A stretch of DNA of 14,529 nucleotides, taken from a bacterium. Its GTDB lineage: Bacteria > Bacteroidota > Bacteroidia > Bacteroidales > Bacteroidaceae. The notes under the pieces were generated by a model that was given only the letters and a program-made list of their open reading frames with translations, was not told the origin of the DNA and ran no database searches. This document shows positions 5,895 through 14,529 of the stretch, piece after piece. Location of the stretch: contig SFQP01000055.1 in the NCBI GenBank assembly GCA_004562975.1, forward strand, positions 1 to 14,529. The letters run 5' to 3'. Made by a program: the position numbers and the translations under genes. The number at the start of each line of letters is the position of its first letter. The first letter of the stretch is position 1.

Positions 5895-6743
5895 TCATCG
5901 TTCCGCAAACCGTTTGCACCACTTGCCTCCCAGCATACAGTAGAAACCGATGACGATGAAGGGCAGGCTGAGTAGCTGGCCTTGGTTCAGCCCGATGGCC
6001 TGCTGCATGGCCAGTTCCCACGGCTCCTGCACCTCCTTGAAAAATTCCACCAACAGGCGGAAGGTGAAGATGGTGCTCAGGCAGTAACCGAAGAAGAAGC
6101 CCTGCCCCACCCGCTGTTCGTATTTGCGGTAGAGCCACAGGCCGACAATGAAAAAGAGGAAGTAGGCCACGGCCTCATAGAGCTGGCCGGGATGGCGCGG
6201 CAGGGTGTCGCCGTTCTGCACAAACACAAAGCCGTAATCGGAACCGGTGAACTTACCCACGATTTCGGAGTTCATCAGGTTGCCCATGCGTATCATGCAG
6301 GCGGCAATGGGCGTGGCCACGGCAATGTCGTCGAGCACGCGCATGAGGTTCACCTGGTATTTCCGCACATAGAGCCACAGGGCTATCATCAGACCGATGG
6401 TGCCACCGTGGGAAGCAAGTCCGGCATAGCCCGTGAACTTCCAGCTGCCGTCGGGCAGGTGCCGGATGGGGAGCACCATCTCGACGGGGTGCGACAAGAA
6501 GTAGGCAGGCTCATAGAACAGGCAATGACCCAAACGCGCACCGACCAGGATGCCCACAAAGCAATAAATAAACAACGACTCAAACTTCTGGGGCGGAATT
6601 TGCTGACGCTGATAGAGTTTCAACACCACCACGTAGGCCAATGCCAACCCGATACACCAACAGATGCCGTACCACCTCACGCTGAACGAGCCCAGCGCAA
6701 AGACCACCTCCGAAGGATTCCAAATGACTGCTTCCGGTAACAT
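5895..6743 (-). CDS. lgt: Prolipoprotein diacylglyceryl transferase
   Basis: Inner-membrane enzyme that transfers diacylglycerol from phosphatidylglycerol to the lipobox cysteine of prolipoproteins, the first step of lipoprotein maturation. The 282-residue length is typical. Several hydrophobic membrane segments are visible (about 13-45, 55-78, 108-126, 190-205, 215-233 and 255-272). Family motifs are present: WYG with Tyr25; GLASHGGTIG with His112; the signature RMGNLMNSEIVG at 152-163 (Arg152, Asn155, Glu160); RHPGQLYEA at 183-191; and FRLLVEFFKE with Arg229 and Glu233, matching the E. coli Arg239/Glu243 pair. The ATG at 6743 lies 18 nt after the ychF stop, which suggests a ychF-lgt operon. 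Likely clients include the two lipoproteins encoded downstream. Confidence 0.96.
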   Translation of the reverse strand: MLPEAVIWNPSEVVFALGSFSVRWYGICWCIGLALAYVVVLKLYQRQQIPPQKFESLFIYCFVGILVGARLGHCLFYEPAYFLSHPVEMVLPIRHLPDGSWKFTGYAGLASHGGTIGLMIALWLYVRKYQVNLMRVLDDIAVATPIAACMIRMGNLMNSEIVGKFTGSDYGFVFVQNGDTLPRHPGQLYEAVAYFLFFIVGLWLYRKYEQRVGQGFFFGYCLSTIFTFRLLVEFFKEVQEPWELAMQQAIGLNQGQLLSLPFIVIGFYCMLGGKWCKRFAER

Positions 6744-6761
6744 AGCAGGGAGTGTTCGGGT

Positions 6762-7757
6762 TTAGACATTGAAGCGGAAGTGCATGATGTCGCCATCCTG
6801 TACCTCGTATTCCTTACCTTCCACGTGGAGCAGGCCGGCCTCACGCACCGCTGCTTCGGAGCCGAGACGCACATAGTCGTCGTACTTGATGACTTCGGCG
6901 CGGATAAAGCCTTTTTCGAAGTCGGTGTGGATGACGCCGGCACACTGGGGGGCTTTCCAGCCTCGACGGTAGGTCCAGGCTTTCACTTCCATCTCACCGG
7001 CCGTGATGAAGGTTTCGAGTTCGAGCATCTTGTAAGCCGTCTTGATGAGGCGGTTGCAGCCGCTCTCCTCCAGCCCCACATCCTGAAGGAACATTTGGCG
7101 TTCCTCGTAGGTTTCGAGTTCGGCAATGTCGGCCTCAGTCTGTGCGGCCAACACGAGCACTTCGGCTCCTTCGTCCTTGACGGCCTCGCGTACCTCGTCG
7201 ACATAATGGTTGCCCGTGGCGGCACTGGCTTCGTCGACATTGCAGACATAGAGCACGGGCTTGGAGGTCAGGAGGAAGAGTCCTTTGGCGGCCTTCTGTT
7301 CGTCCTTGCTTTCAAACTGCACGCTGCGCGCACTCTTGCCTTGGAGCAACGCCTCGCGGTAGGCAGTGAGGACGGCATACTCCGTCTTGGCATTCTTGTC
7401 GCCACCCACCTGCGCAATCTTCTCCACGCGCTTCATGCGGTTCTCCACCGTTTCGAGGTCCTTGAGCTGGAGCTCGGTATCTATGATTTCCTTGTCGCGC
7501 ACGGGATTGACCGAACCGTCGACATGAACCACATTGCCGTCGTCAAAGCAGCGCAGCACGTGGATGATGGCATCCGTTTCGCGGATGTTGCCCAGGAATT
7601 GGTTGCCGAGGCCCTCGCCCTTCGATGCTCCCTTTACCAAACCGGCAATGTCGACAATCTCGACCGTGGTGGGCACGATGCGTCCGGGATGAACCAGCTC
7701 GGCCAGCTTGGTAAGGCGTTCATCGGGCACGGTGATAACGCCGCATTGTAAACTCAT
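6762..7757 (-). CDS. ychF: YchF/OLA1-family ATPase missing the P-loop segment
   Basis: YchF (OLA1, Obg-related) is a ribosome-associated ATPase of the TRAFAC class, normally about 363-367 residues. This ORF has 331. Downstream of the N terminus everything is typical: the G3 motif DIAG at 36-39 followed by [16 protein letters not shown]; the family-specific NxxE motif NVDE at 173-176; a coiled-coil region (about 85-165); and the C-terminal TGS domain ([14 protein letters not shown] to the end HFRFNV). Residues MSLQCG are joined directly to VITVPDER at about 7737-7742. In homologues about 36 residues lie between these, including the P-loop GLPNVGKST and switch I. The reading frame is kept. The ATG at 7757 matches the family start, and a -7 box lies just upstream, so this is not a missed start. 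As read, the protein should not bind nucleotide normally. It could be a real deletion or an assembly error. Confidence 0.9.
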   Translation of the reverse strand: MSLQCGVITVPDERLTKLAELVHPGRIVPTTVEIVDIAGLVKGASKGEGLGNQFLGNIRETDAIIHVLRCFDDGNVVHVDGSVNPVRDKEIIDTELQLKDLETVENRMKRVEKIAQVGGDKNAKTEYAVLTAYREALLQGKSARSVQFESKDEQKAAKGLFLLTSKPVLYVCNVDEASAATGNHYVDEVREAVKDEGAEVLVLAAQTEADIAELETYEERQMFLQDVGLEESGCNRLIKTAYKMLELETFITAGEMEVKAWTYRRGWKAPQCAGVIHTDFEKGFIRAEVIKYDDYVRLGSEAAVREAGLLHVEGKEYEVQDGDIMHFRFNV

Positions 7758-7791
7758 AGACTATTTTTTGTGATTCTTTTATTTCGGGGTG

Positions 7792-7799
7792 CAAATGTA
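7792..7799 (-). promoter_or_regulatory. -7 box of the ychF-lgt promoter
   Basis: TACATTTG on the minus strand matches TAnnTTTG exactly, 34 nt upstream of the ychF ATG. Transcription would start near 7785 with a leader of about 28 nt. No clear TTTG is found at the expected -33 position, so the assignment rests on one box and its placement between a terminator and a start codon. Confidence 0.5.
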
Positions 7800-7875
7800 G
7801 ACAATATCCATGAGCTTTTGGGCCGATGGATTGCAGAAACTATGTTTATCAGAAGGAATGTCGGGCTGTGACGAC

Positions 7876-7932
7876 AAAAAAAGCAGCCACTGCCCACGCC
7901 GGTTTTACTACCGGATGTTCAGCGGCTGCTTT
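7876..7932 (-). terminator. Rho-independent terminator of the GH95 gene
   Basis: Arms 7880-7888 (AAAGCAGCC) and 7924-7932 (GGCTGCTTT) form 9 bp, continued after one mismatch by CTG/CAG. An inner CCGG/CCGG stem (7899-7902, 7911-7914) lies in the loop. Read on the minus strand the hairpin starts 13 nt after the GH95 stop and ends in a run of seven Us (7876-7882). Confidence 0.85.
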
Positions 7933-7945
7933 GTGCCAGAGAAGA

Positions 7946-10408
7946 TTACTTTTGTACCAACGTGCCGTCCTGAAGTCGGACTACATAGGTTTTTCCCTTC
8001 TTGGTTTCGAACTTCAAGGTCTGCCGGCCATAGCGCACGGCACACGGCACGCCGGAACCGGAAGTGATGCGTGCTTCGGCCAAGCTGCCGTTCTTCCAAC
8101 GGATGTCCACACCGAAGTTGCCACGGGCACGAAGGCCGGAAATATGGCCCTCGGACCAGGCATCGGGAAGGGAAGGCAGGAGGTCGATGCAGCCGGCGTG
8201 GCTCTGGAGCAGCATTTCGGTGACACCGGCAGTGCCGCCGAAGTTGCCGTCAATCTGGAAGGGCGGATGCACATCCCATAAATTGTCGGCTGTGCCGTTT
8301 TTGAGCAGGTTGCCATAAAGCACGTAGGAGTGGTTGCCATCATGAAGGCGTGCCCACTGGTTGAGCTTCCAGCCCATGCTCCAACCCGTGGCTCCGTCGC
8401 CTCGATGCTCCAACACGACGCGGGATGCCTGTGCCAAATCGGGGGTGGTGAGGGGTGAAATGGTGCGGCCCGGGTGCAAGCCGAAGAGGTGGTTCACGTG
8501 GCGGTGTTCGTCCTTGGGATCGTCGATGTCGCGGCTCCACTCCATGAGCTGGCCGTAACGGCCGATTCGATAAGGTGCCAATTCATCGAGGATTTTCTGC
8601 CATTTTTTCACTTCGTCGGCATCGGTTTTCAACACCTTGGCAGCCTCAATGCAGTCGAGCAGTATTTCGCGCACCACGGCATGGGTAAACGTGGTTCCTT
8701 CATCCACAGGGCCGTGCTCAGGCGAGGTGGACGGAGCCGCAGTGAGCGTGCCGTCGGGCTTGCGCCACAGAAAATCTTCACAGAAGAGGGCACAACCGCG
8801 CATCAAGGGGTAGGCTGTCTGGCGCAGGAACTGCTCGTCGCGGGTGAAGTCGTAATAGTCCCAAAGGTGGGTGGCCAGCCACGATGAGGCCATGGGGTTA
8901 TAGTTCCACGACATATCGGCTCCTTCCAAAGGTGCGGTGAAACCGAAGATATTGGCCGAAATGCCGGCGGCCCATCCGCGTGCTCCCCAATATGCCTTGG
9001 CGGTGCGTTCGCCAGGCTTCTCGAGCAGGCGGATGAAATCGGTCAAAGGCTCGGCACACTCGGCGAGGTTGGTGGGCAGGGCCGGCCAATAGTTCATCTG
9101 CAGGTTGATGTTGTTGTGGTAATCGACGCGCCAAGGGCCGTCCACGTTGTTGTGCCACATACCTTGCAGGTTGGCGGGCATATTTCCGGGGCGCGAAGAA
9201 GCGATGAGCAGGTAACGGCCAAACTGATAGTAGAGGGTTTCCAACGCGCGGTCGGCTTTTCCCTTGCGATAGTCAGCCAGGCGTTGGTTGGTGGGCTTGT
9301 CGGACGATGCTCCGGCCAACTCGAACTGCACACGACGGAAGAGGGGCATATAGTCCTTGAGGTGCGCCTTGAAGAGCTTGTCGTAACCTTGCTTAGCGGC
9401 ACGGGTTATCCAATTTTTCGTGGTTTCATCGGGCTTTACGCCCACATAGGCTTTCGGGTCGGTAAAATCAGGATTGTAGTTGGGCGCATAATCGGTGTCG
9501 GCGGTGAGCAGAAGGACAACCTCGTCGGCACGGTCCACACAGAGCTTGCCGTCTTTATAGGTACAGGTACCTCCCTTAGGCATGACGCGGAAGCGCACCA
9601 CGTAGCGCAGCTGGTTGTTGTCGAGCCGCCCGTCGTAGGTGAGCAGTCCTTGCCCGTCGAAAACAAATTTGCCCTCGCCCACGGGACTGGGGGTATAGCT
9701 GATTTGCAAATGCTGCTTGCCGGGTTGCGAAGCGGAGAAACGTACCGCCATCACGTTGGCGGGATAGGACACAAAGGTGGTGCGCTCGTAGGATACGCCG
9801 TCGGGTGCCTCGAAACTGACCTTGGCGTAGGCGGAGTCGAGCGAAAGGGCACGGCGGTAGTGCTTCACGCCGGCTTCGTCCAAGCCCGTTTCCACACACA
9901 GTTCGCCCATGGTGGTGAAAGAGCCGAAACGGAATTGGGGCTCGCCAGTGGCTTCGTAGGGTACGGTGCTGTTGAAATTGGAGGAGGTGAGCTGTCCGGC
10001 CTTGTCCCAATCGCCATCGAGCAGTGCCTGGCGTATCTCGGGCAGGAGGTGGGCTGACTGCTTGTTCTGTGCCCAATAGTCGGCAGGCCCCTTGGCGGTG
10101 TTGGGGCCGCCGCGCCACAGTGTTTTTTCGTTGAGCGTATAGCGTTCGGTGGCAACGCTTCCCATGACGTTGCAGCCTATGCTGCCATTGCCCAAAGGCA
10201 GGGAACGGGCTTCCCACTCGGAGTCGGAGTTCCAGTTGAAGCCTCCAGCTGCCACGGGCTTTTGTTTGCCCTGCTGATCGGCGGGCACACCCTGCCACCA
10301 ACAGGCTCGCCCCTTGAGGGAAGTGGGCTCGTCGAACCACACCACGTGCTGTGACTGCGCGGCAAGGGATGCCATGCAAAGCATGGAGAGGAAGAAGTGT
10401 TTGTTCAT
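7946..10408 (-). CDS. Secreted GH95 glycosidase, probable alpha-L-fucosidase
   Basis: Glycoside hydrolase family 95, inverting; most members remove terminal alpha-1,2-linked L-fucose, some act on alpha-L-galactose. Of 820 residues, the first 17-20 form a signal peptide (MNKHFFLSMLCMASLAAQSQ) without a lipobox, so a periplasmic or secreted enzyme is expected. The N-terminal beta-sandwich (about 25-330) contains SLPLGNGSIGCNVMGSV and LNEKTLWRGGPNT. An (alpha/alpha)6 barrel and C-terminal beta domain follow. Catalytic positions known from Bifidobacterium AfcA are conserved: the asparagine pair in YHNNINLQMNYW (Asn433, Asn435), the general acid in STSPEHGP (Glu564), and the aspartate in QIDGNFGG (Asp720). 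His431 before the Asn pair fits fucosidases rather than the few alpha-L-galactosidases. The gene has its own -7 box and terminator; no SusCD pair or sensor is nearby. Confidence 0.93.
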   Translation of the reverse strand: MNKHFFLSMLCMASLAAQSQHVVWFDEPTSLKGRACWWQGVPADQQGKQKPVAAGGFNWNSDSEWEARSLPLGNGSIGCNVMGSVATERYTLNEKTLWRGGPNTAKGPADYWAQNKQSAHLLPEIRQALLDGDWDKAGQLTSSNFNSTVPYEATGEPQFRFGSFTTMGELCVETGLDEAGVKHYRRALSLDSAYAKVSFEAPDGVSYERTTFVSYPANVMAVRFSASQPGKQHLQISYTPSPVGEGKFVFDGQGLLTYDGRLDNNQLRYVVRFRVMPKGGTCTYKDGKLCVDRADEVVLLLTADTDYAPNYNPDFTDPKAYVGVKPDETTKNWITRAAKQGYDKLFKAHLKDYMPLFRRVQFELAGASSDKPTNQRLADYRKGKADRALETLYYQFGRYLLIASSRPGNMPANLQGMWHNNVDGPWRVDYHNNINLQMNYWPALPTNLAECAEPLTDFIRLLEKPGERTAKAYWGARGWAAGISANIFGFTAPLEGADMSWNYNPMASSWLATHLWDYYDFTRDEQFLRQTAYPLMRGCALFCEDFLWRKPDGTLTAAPSTSPEHGPVDEGTTFTHAVVREILLDCIEAAKVLKTDADEVKKWQKILDELAPYRIGRYGQLMEWSRDIDDPKDEHRHVNHLFGLHPGRTISPLTTPDLAQASRVVLEHRGDGATGWSMGWKLNQWARLHDGNHSYVLYGNLLKNGTADNLWDVHPPFQIDGNFGGTAGVTEMLLQSHAGCIDLLPSLPDAWSEGHISGLRARGNFGVDIRWKNGSLAEARITSGSGVPCAVRYGRQTLKFETKKGKTYVVRLQDGTLVQK

Positions 10409-10485
10409 GATCAGATAGGTATTAAGAAAGGATTATTTCGGTATGTAAGTTGGGAAAACCAAAGCGTTACGCTTATTTGCGCAAG

Positions 10486-10493
10486 CAAAAATA
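10486..10493 (-). promoter_or_regulatory. Putative -7 box for the GH95 gene
   Basis: TATTTTTG on the minus strand fits TAnnTTTG and lies 77 nt upstream of the GH95 ATG. An 8-bp palindrome TTGCGCAA (10477-10484) sits at the predicted start point, within a larger A/T-rich inverted repeat (TTATTTGC ... GCAAAAATAA) covering the box. No good -33 TTTG is seen at 19-21 nt, so the promoter may be weak or activator-dependent. Confidence 0.4.
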
Positions 10494-10556
10494 ACAATAA
10501 GAAGGATTTTCACCACTCTTCAACCTGAATAAAACGATATGGGAATACATCTATAC

Positions 10557-10598
10557 AAAAAAATCAGCTAAGCATTGATGTTCAATCACTTAGCTGAT
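10557..10598 (-). terminator. Rho-independent terminator of tRNA-Leu
   Basis: ATCAGCTAAG (10563-10572) and CTTAGCTGAT (10589-10598) form a perfect 10-bp stem with an inner ATTGA/TCAAT stem. On the minus strand it starts 7 nt after the tRNA 3' end and is followed by seven Us (10557-10563). Confidence 0.88.
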
Positions 10599-10605
10599 AA
10601 AATTG

Positions 10606-10687
10606 TACCCAGAGCCGGGGTCGAACCGGCACGGGTTGCCCCACTGGTGTTTGAGACCAGCGCGTCTACCGATTCCGCCATCTGGGC
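10606..10687 (-). tRNA. tRNA-Leu (anticodon CAA)
   Basis: The minus strand folds as a class II tRNA of 82 nt. The acceptor stem is GCCCAGA/TCTGGGT with a G-U first pair and discriminator A; the D arm contains AATCGGTAGACGC. The anticodon stem CTGGT/ACCAG has loop CTCAAAC, giving anticodon CAA, which reads UUG. The variable arm is long, and the T arm is GCCGGTTCGACCCCGGC. The 3' CCA is not encoded (ACAA follows). It lies between the GH92 and GH95 genes with its own promoter and terminator. Confidence 0.95.
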
Positions 10688-10725
10688 CTTTGCCTACTCC
10701 CTTGCAGAAGGTTCAGAAATCCGGA

Positions 10726-10758
10726 TAAAACTATATGGAATTTGTTTTAAGAAACAAA
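10726..10758 (-). promoter_or_regulatory. Promoter of tRNA-Leu
   Basis: On the minus strand TTTG (10758-10755), a 21-nt spacer and TAGTTTTA (10733-10726) match the Bacteroidetes consensus except for the last base of the -7 box. Initiation would fall near 10719, about 32 nt before the tRNA. The -33 element lies in a 7-bp A/T palindrome (TTTGTTT/AAACAAA, 10741-10758) that starts 25 nt past the GH92 stop. Confidence 0.55.
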
Positions 10759-10783
10759 ACGTGCTGTGTTGGGGAATGAAGGA

Positions 10784-13117
10784 TTAACGAGACATTTCAA
10801 AGCGCAGAATGCCACCAGAGGTGAGCTGGTCATGAGAGATGACGAAACCGGAAAGGGGACGGCCGCCCAGGGTGGCACGACGCACTAAGGCTGTGGTGTC
10901 TGATGCTCCGGGAGCTTCGATGATGAGCTTTTGAGAAGGGTAATAAGGGGCTTGCAACCGGATGACGACTCGCTCGAAGACGGGGGCTGTGAGTATGTAC
11001 TCTGGATTGCCGGAACTATAAGGGTAAAATCCTAACATACTGAACAGTGCCCAAGCTGACAGTGTGCCGGTATCATCGTTGCCCGGCAAACCGTCAGGCC
11101 GGTCGGTAAAGTGCTTGTGCAACAAACGGCGGGTGAGCTGCTGGGTGCGCCATGCCTCTCCTTTGAAAAGGGAGAACAAATAGGGATAGACCATATCCGG
11201 CTCGTTGGTGGGGTCGAACAAGGAAGCATCAAAAACGTGCTGCAATTTTCGGACATAGGCTTTCGTGCCTCCCATCATCCGTGCCAGACCTTTTACATCG
11301 TAAGCCTGACCGAAAGTATAGTTCCAAGCTGAACCTTCATGGAAACCGGGACAGGGGGCGAAATTCTCTCCTTGGCAGGGATCGAAGGGGGAAAGGAAGG
11401 CTCCATCGGGCAAAAGGGGACGAAGGGTGCCGCTTTCACTATCGTAATAACGGCGATACCCCAAAGAACGGGCGGAAAATAAACGGGCATCTTCAGTTTT
11501 TCCCAAAGCTGCCGCCATGCGAGAGAGTGCGTAGTCGGCAGTGGCATATTCCAAGGCATGACTAACGGAATTGTCGTGTTCTTCGCGCAATGGCACATAG
11601 CCCAAACGGGAATAATCATCGTTGTCTGGTCGCAGGAGGCTGGTGTCACCTCTTTCCATCACTGCCTTTCGCATGGCTTCGTAAGCTAATTCGACATCGA
11701 ACTGGCGGAGTCCACGCAGCCAGGTGTCGGCTATCATGGACACGGCGGGGTCGCCTTCCATGGTGAGCGTTTCGCGGCCATACAGTTCCCAGCGGGGTAA
11801 ACGCCCTTGCTCGTTATACATGGAGAGAAGGGTACGCACCATGTCAAGTTGCCTTTCGGGATATACCAACGTGAGGAAGGGATGGACGGTGCGATAGGTA
11901 TCCCAAAGGGAGAAAACGGTGTAACGATTGCCGGACGTGGTGCGGATTTCATTACTCTCCATGGCGGGATAACGGCCATCGACATCCTGCAACAAATTGG
12001 GATGAAGCAGCAAATGATAAAGTGCTGTATAGAAAACGGTGCGCTGACTCGGTGTGCCTCCTTCTACCCGGATGCGTCCCAAGTCGTCCTGCCAGCGGCG
12101 GCGTGCCTCTGCCCGGATTTCATCGAAATGGAGGTTGCCCTGCTCTGCCTCCAGGTTGCGGCGGGCTCCTTCTATGCTGACAAAACTGATGCCCATCCGC
12201 ACTTCAACCTGTTCGTCCTGTGTGGCATCGAAGCTATACCAAGCACCGACATCATCGCCTGACATTTCCTTACGGTAGTTTGTATAGATTTTGTAACGGT
12301 TGTCGTCTGGATCCCACTCGGCCTCAATGCCTCTCTTGGGCCGCTGGAATTTCCAATATCCCGAAGTTCCACCTACATGCTCCACCCGCATGACAAAGTA
12401 AATGGGAAAAACGGCCTGACGGGCATCATAACAAAAGCAACCGAGCAATTTGCTGCCTTCCACTTCATTCGATCCCGTCCAACGCAGCGTGGCACCACTC
12501 TCATTGGTCAACCCTTCGCCCAGATTGAGCAGGATGTGGGCTTTGCCCTTTGGAAAAGTGAAACGGGCCATGGAGGTGCGGGGCGTGGCGGTTACTTCTG
12601 TTTTTATACCATACTTAACCAAGCAGTTGCCGTAATATCCAGGTGTGGCTATTTCGGCTTCATAAGGCGATCCGTATTGGCGGAAATCCACGCAAAGTGT
12701 GTCTGCCGAAGTGGGCATGAGCAGGAGAGAGCCGAGGTCTGGGCAACCCACTCCGCTCAAATTGACATGGGAGTAGCCGGTGAAGTAAACATTGGTGTGG
12801 TCGTAAGGTGTGCTCCACCAACGGGTGTCCTTATCGTAACGATTGAGTTCTGACCCCATCACATTAAAGGGAGCCACACTCATCATGCCGTGGGGACAAA
12901 CGGCTCCCGGATGGCAAGTGCCATAGTGGGTGGTGCCAATGAAAGGATTGACGTAATCTACCGGTTCTTGCGCAGGCAATTTCGGGAAAAGGCATAGTGA
13001 AACCGCACATAGCAGCAATGCGGAACTGAAGGTAGTAAAACGATTGACGGAAAACTGGAATGTACCTAAAGTATGCCTCATCAACAATGAAAGGAATAAC
13101 AAGCTATATTTCTTCAT
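10784..13117 (-). CDS. Secreted GH92 alpha-mannosidase
   Basis: Family GH92 enzymes are calcium-dependent inverting exo-alpha-mannosidases acting on host or yeast mannans and N-glycans. This one has 777 residues from the ATG at 13117. The mature N-terminal domain starts near 52 with the family-typical VDYVNPFIGTTHYGTCHPGA. Further motifs are SLWDTYRTVHPF at 403-414, EGDPAVSMIADTW at 454-466, the catalytic-acid motif EGSAWNY at 594-600 (Glu594), TNEPDMVYPYLF near 637-648, and GLPGNDDTGTLSAW at 676-689 with the catalytic-base Asp region. The start is uncertain: a TTG at 13132 and ATGs at 13117 and 13081 are in frame. Two hydrophobic stretches (5-12 and 30-45) precede the likely cleavage after KLPAQ (about 50). 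The start at 13081 would give one ordinary signal peptide. No SusCD genes accompany it. Confidence 0.92.
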   Translation of the reverse strand: MKKYSLLFLSLLMRHTLGTFQFSVNRFTTFSSALLLCAVSLCLFPKLPAQEPVDYVNPFIGTTHYGTCHPGAVCPHGMMSVAPFNVMGSELNRYDKDTRWWSTPYDHTNVYFTGYSHVNLSGVGCPDLGSLLLMPTSADTLCVDFRQYGSPYEAEIATPGYYGNCLVKYGIKTEVTATPRTSMARFTFPKGKAHILLNLGEGLTNESGATLRWTGSNEVEGSKLLGCFCYDARQAVFPIYFVMRVEHVGGTSGYWKFQRPKRGIEAEWDPDDNRYKIYTNYRKEMSGDDVGAWYSFDATQDEQVEVRMGISFVSIEGARRNLEAEQGNLHFDEIRAEARRRWQDDLGRIRVEGGTPSQRTVFYTALYHLLLHPNLLQDVDGRYPAMESNEIRTTSGNRYTVFSLWDTYRTVHPFLTLVYPERQLDMVRTLLSMYNEQGRLPRWELYGRETLTMEGDPAVSMIADTWLRGLRQFDVELAYEAMRKAVMERGDTSLLRPDNDDYSRLGYVPLREEHDNSVSHALEYATADYALSRMAAALGKTEDARLFSARSLGYRRYYDSESGTLRPLLPDGAFLSPFDPCQGENFAPCPGFHEGSAWNYTFGQAYDVKGLARMMGGTKAYVRKLQHVFDASLFDPTNEPDMVYPYLFSLFKGEAWRTQQLTRRLLHKHFTDRPDGLPGNDDTGTLSAWALFSMLGFYPYSSGNPEYILTAPVFERVVIRLQAPYYPSQKLIIEAPGASDTTALVRRATLGGRPLSGFVISHDQLTSGGILRFEMSR

Positions 13118-13121
13118 AATA

Positions 13122-13129
13122 CAAAGATG
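13122..13129 (-). promoter_or_regulatory. Weak candidate -7 box for the GH92 gene
   Basis: CATCTTTG on the minus strand differs from TAnnTTTG at one position. If used, transcription would start near 13115, inside the first ATG (13117), and would support the ATG at 13081 as the true start. The nearest upstream TTTG (13155-13158) is 25 nt away, outside the usual spacing. Confidence 0.25.
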
Positions 13130-13173
13130 CAATCGGATAGTTCTGAAGCGTTGACAAAACGCTGTACCTGTTC

Positions 13174-13232
13174 AAAAGGAAAGGTGTAAGCTGTCTGTAG
13201 AAACTTATCTACACTATCAGCTTACACCTTTT
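13174..13232 (-). terminator. Two-part hairpin terminator of gyrB
   Basis: AAAGGTGTAAGCTG (13180-13193) and CAGCTTACACCTTT (13218-13231) form a perfect 14-bp stem. An inner 6-bp stem TGTAGA/TCTACA (13196-13201, 13208-13213) caps it. On the minus strand it follows the gyrB stop by 67 nt and leads into UUUCCUUUUG, a modest U-tract. Confidence 0.8.
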
Positions 13233-13298
13233 GATGGATTTTATCCCACACGAAACAAAGATTATGATAAATCTGTTCCGAATGAGGCCACAAGCTCC

Positions 13299-14529
<1,231 letters not shown>

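Noticed and set aside
6780..7751. 323-codon plus-strand open frame opposite ychF
   Set aside because: Mirror of ychF caused by codon bias in a GC-rich gene; no recognisable motifs.
9116..10057. 313-codon plus-strand open frame opposite the GH95 gene
   Set aside because: Lies wholly inside the GH95 gene, whose catalytic motifs are conserved; the antisense product has no features.

Overview
The window looks like a chromosomal segment of a Bacteroidales bacterium, probably Prevotella- or Bacteroides-like. The evidence is the gene set (a DUF4369/TlpA-like lipoprotein, an OmpA/TPR lipoprotein, secreted GH95 and GH92 glycosidases, a Bacteroidetes-type GyrB), the lack of strong Shine-Dalgarno sequences, and several matches to the Bacteroidetes promoter (-33 TTTG, -7 TAnnTTTG). 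All confident genes lie on the minus strand. Only a 22-codon tail of an unidentified gene and a doubtful 39-codon ORF at the left edge read on the plus strand.

Layout from right to left, in the direction of transcription: the C-terminal two thirds of gyrB, cut by the right edge and closed by a strong two-part hairpin; a secreted GH92 alpha-mannosidase; tRNA-Leu(CAA) with its own promoter and terminator; a secreted GH95 alpha-L-fucosidase with a terminator; a ychF-lgt pair 18 nt apart; about 1 kb without a credible gene but rich in inverted repeats; an OmpA-like/TPR lipoprotein with the clearest promoter in the window; a DUF4369 lipoprotein with a thioredoxin-like domain; and a comM/yifB AAA+ ATPase with a strong terminator, convergent with the left-edge fragment.

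Most of the window is housekeeping: topoisomerase, lipoprotein maturation by Lgt, a translation-associated ATPase, and DNA branch migration. Lgt would lipidate the two lipoproteins encoded nearby. The two glycosidases would release terminal mannose and fucose from host or dietary glycans in the periplasm. They are solitary, with no SusC/SusD pair or regulator, so this is not a full polysaccharide utilisation locus.

The most unusual observation is in ychF. The sequence runs from the N-terminal MSLQCG straight into VITVPDER, so the roughly 36 residues that carry the P-loop and switch I in other YchF/OLA1 proteins are missing, while the reading frame and everything downstream are intact. Other points for a second look are a thioredoxin-like domain without its CxxC cysteines and the repeat-rich 4902-5894 region. 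That region holds a near-perfect 26-27 nt inverted repeat, diverged inverted copies of a dispersed-looking repeat, and a row of small hairpins with similar loops. I found no CRISPR array, transposase, phage gene or clearly new multi-gene system.
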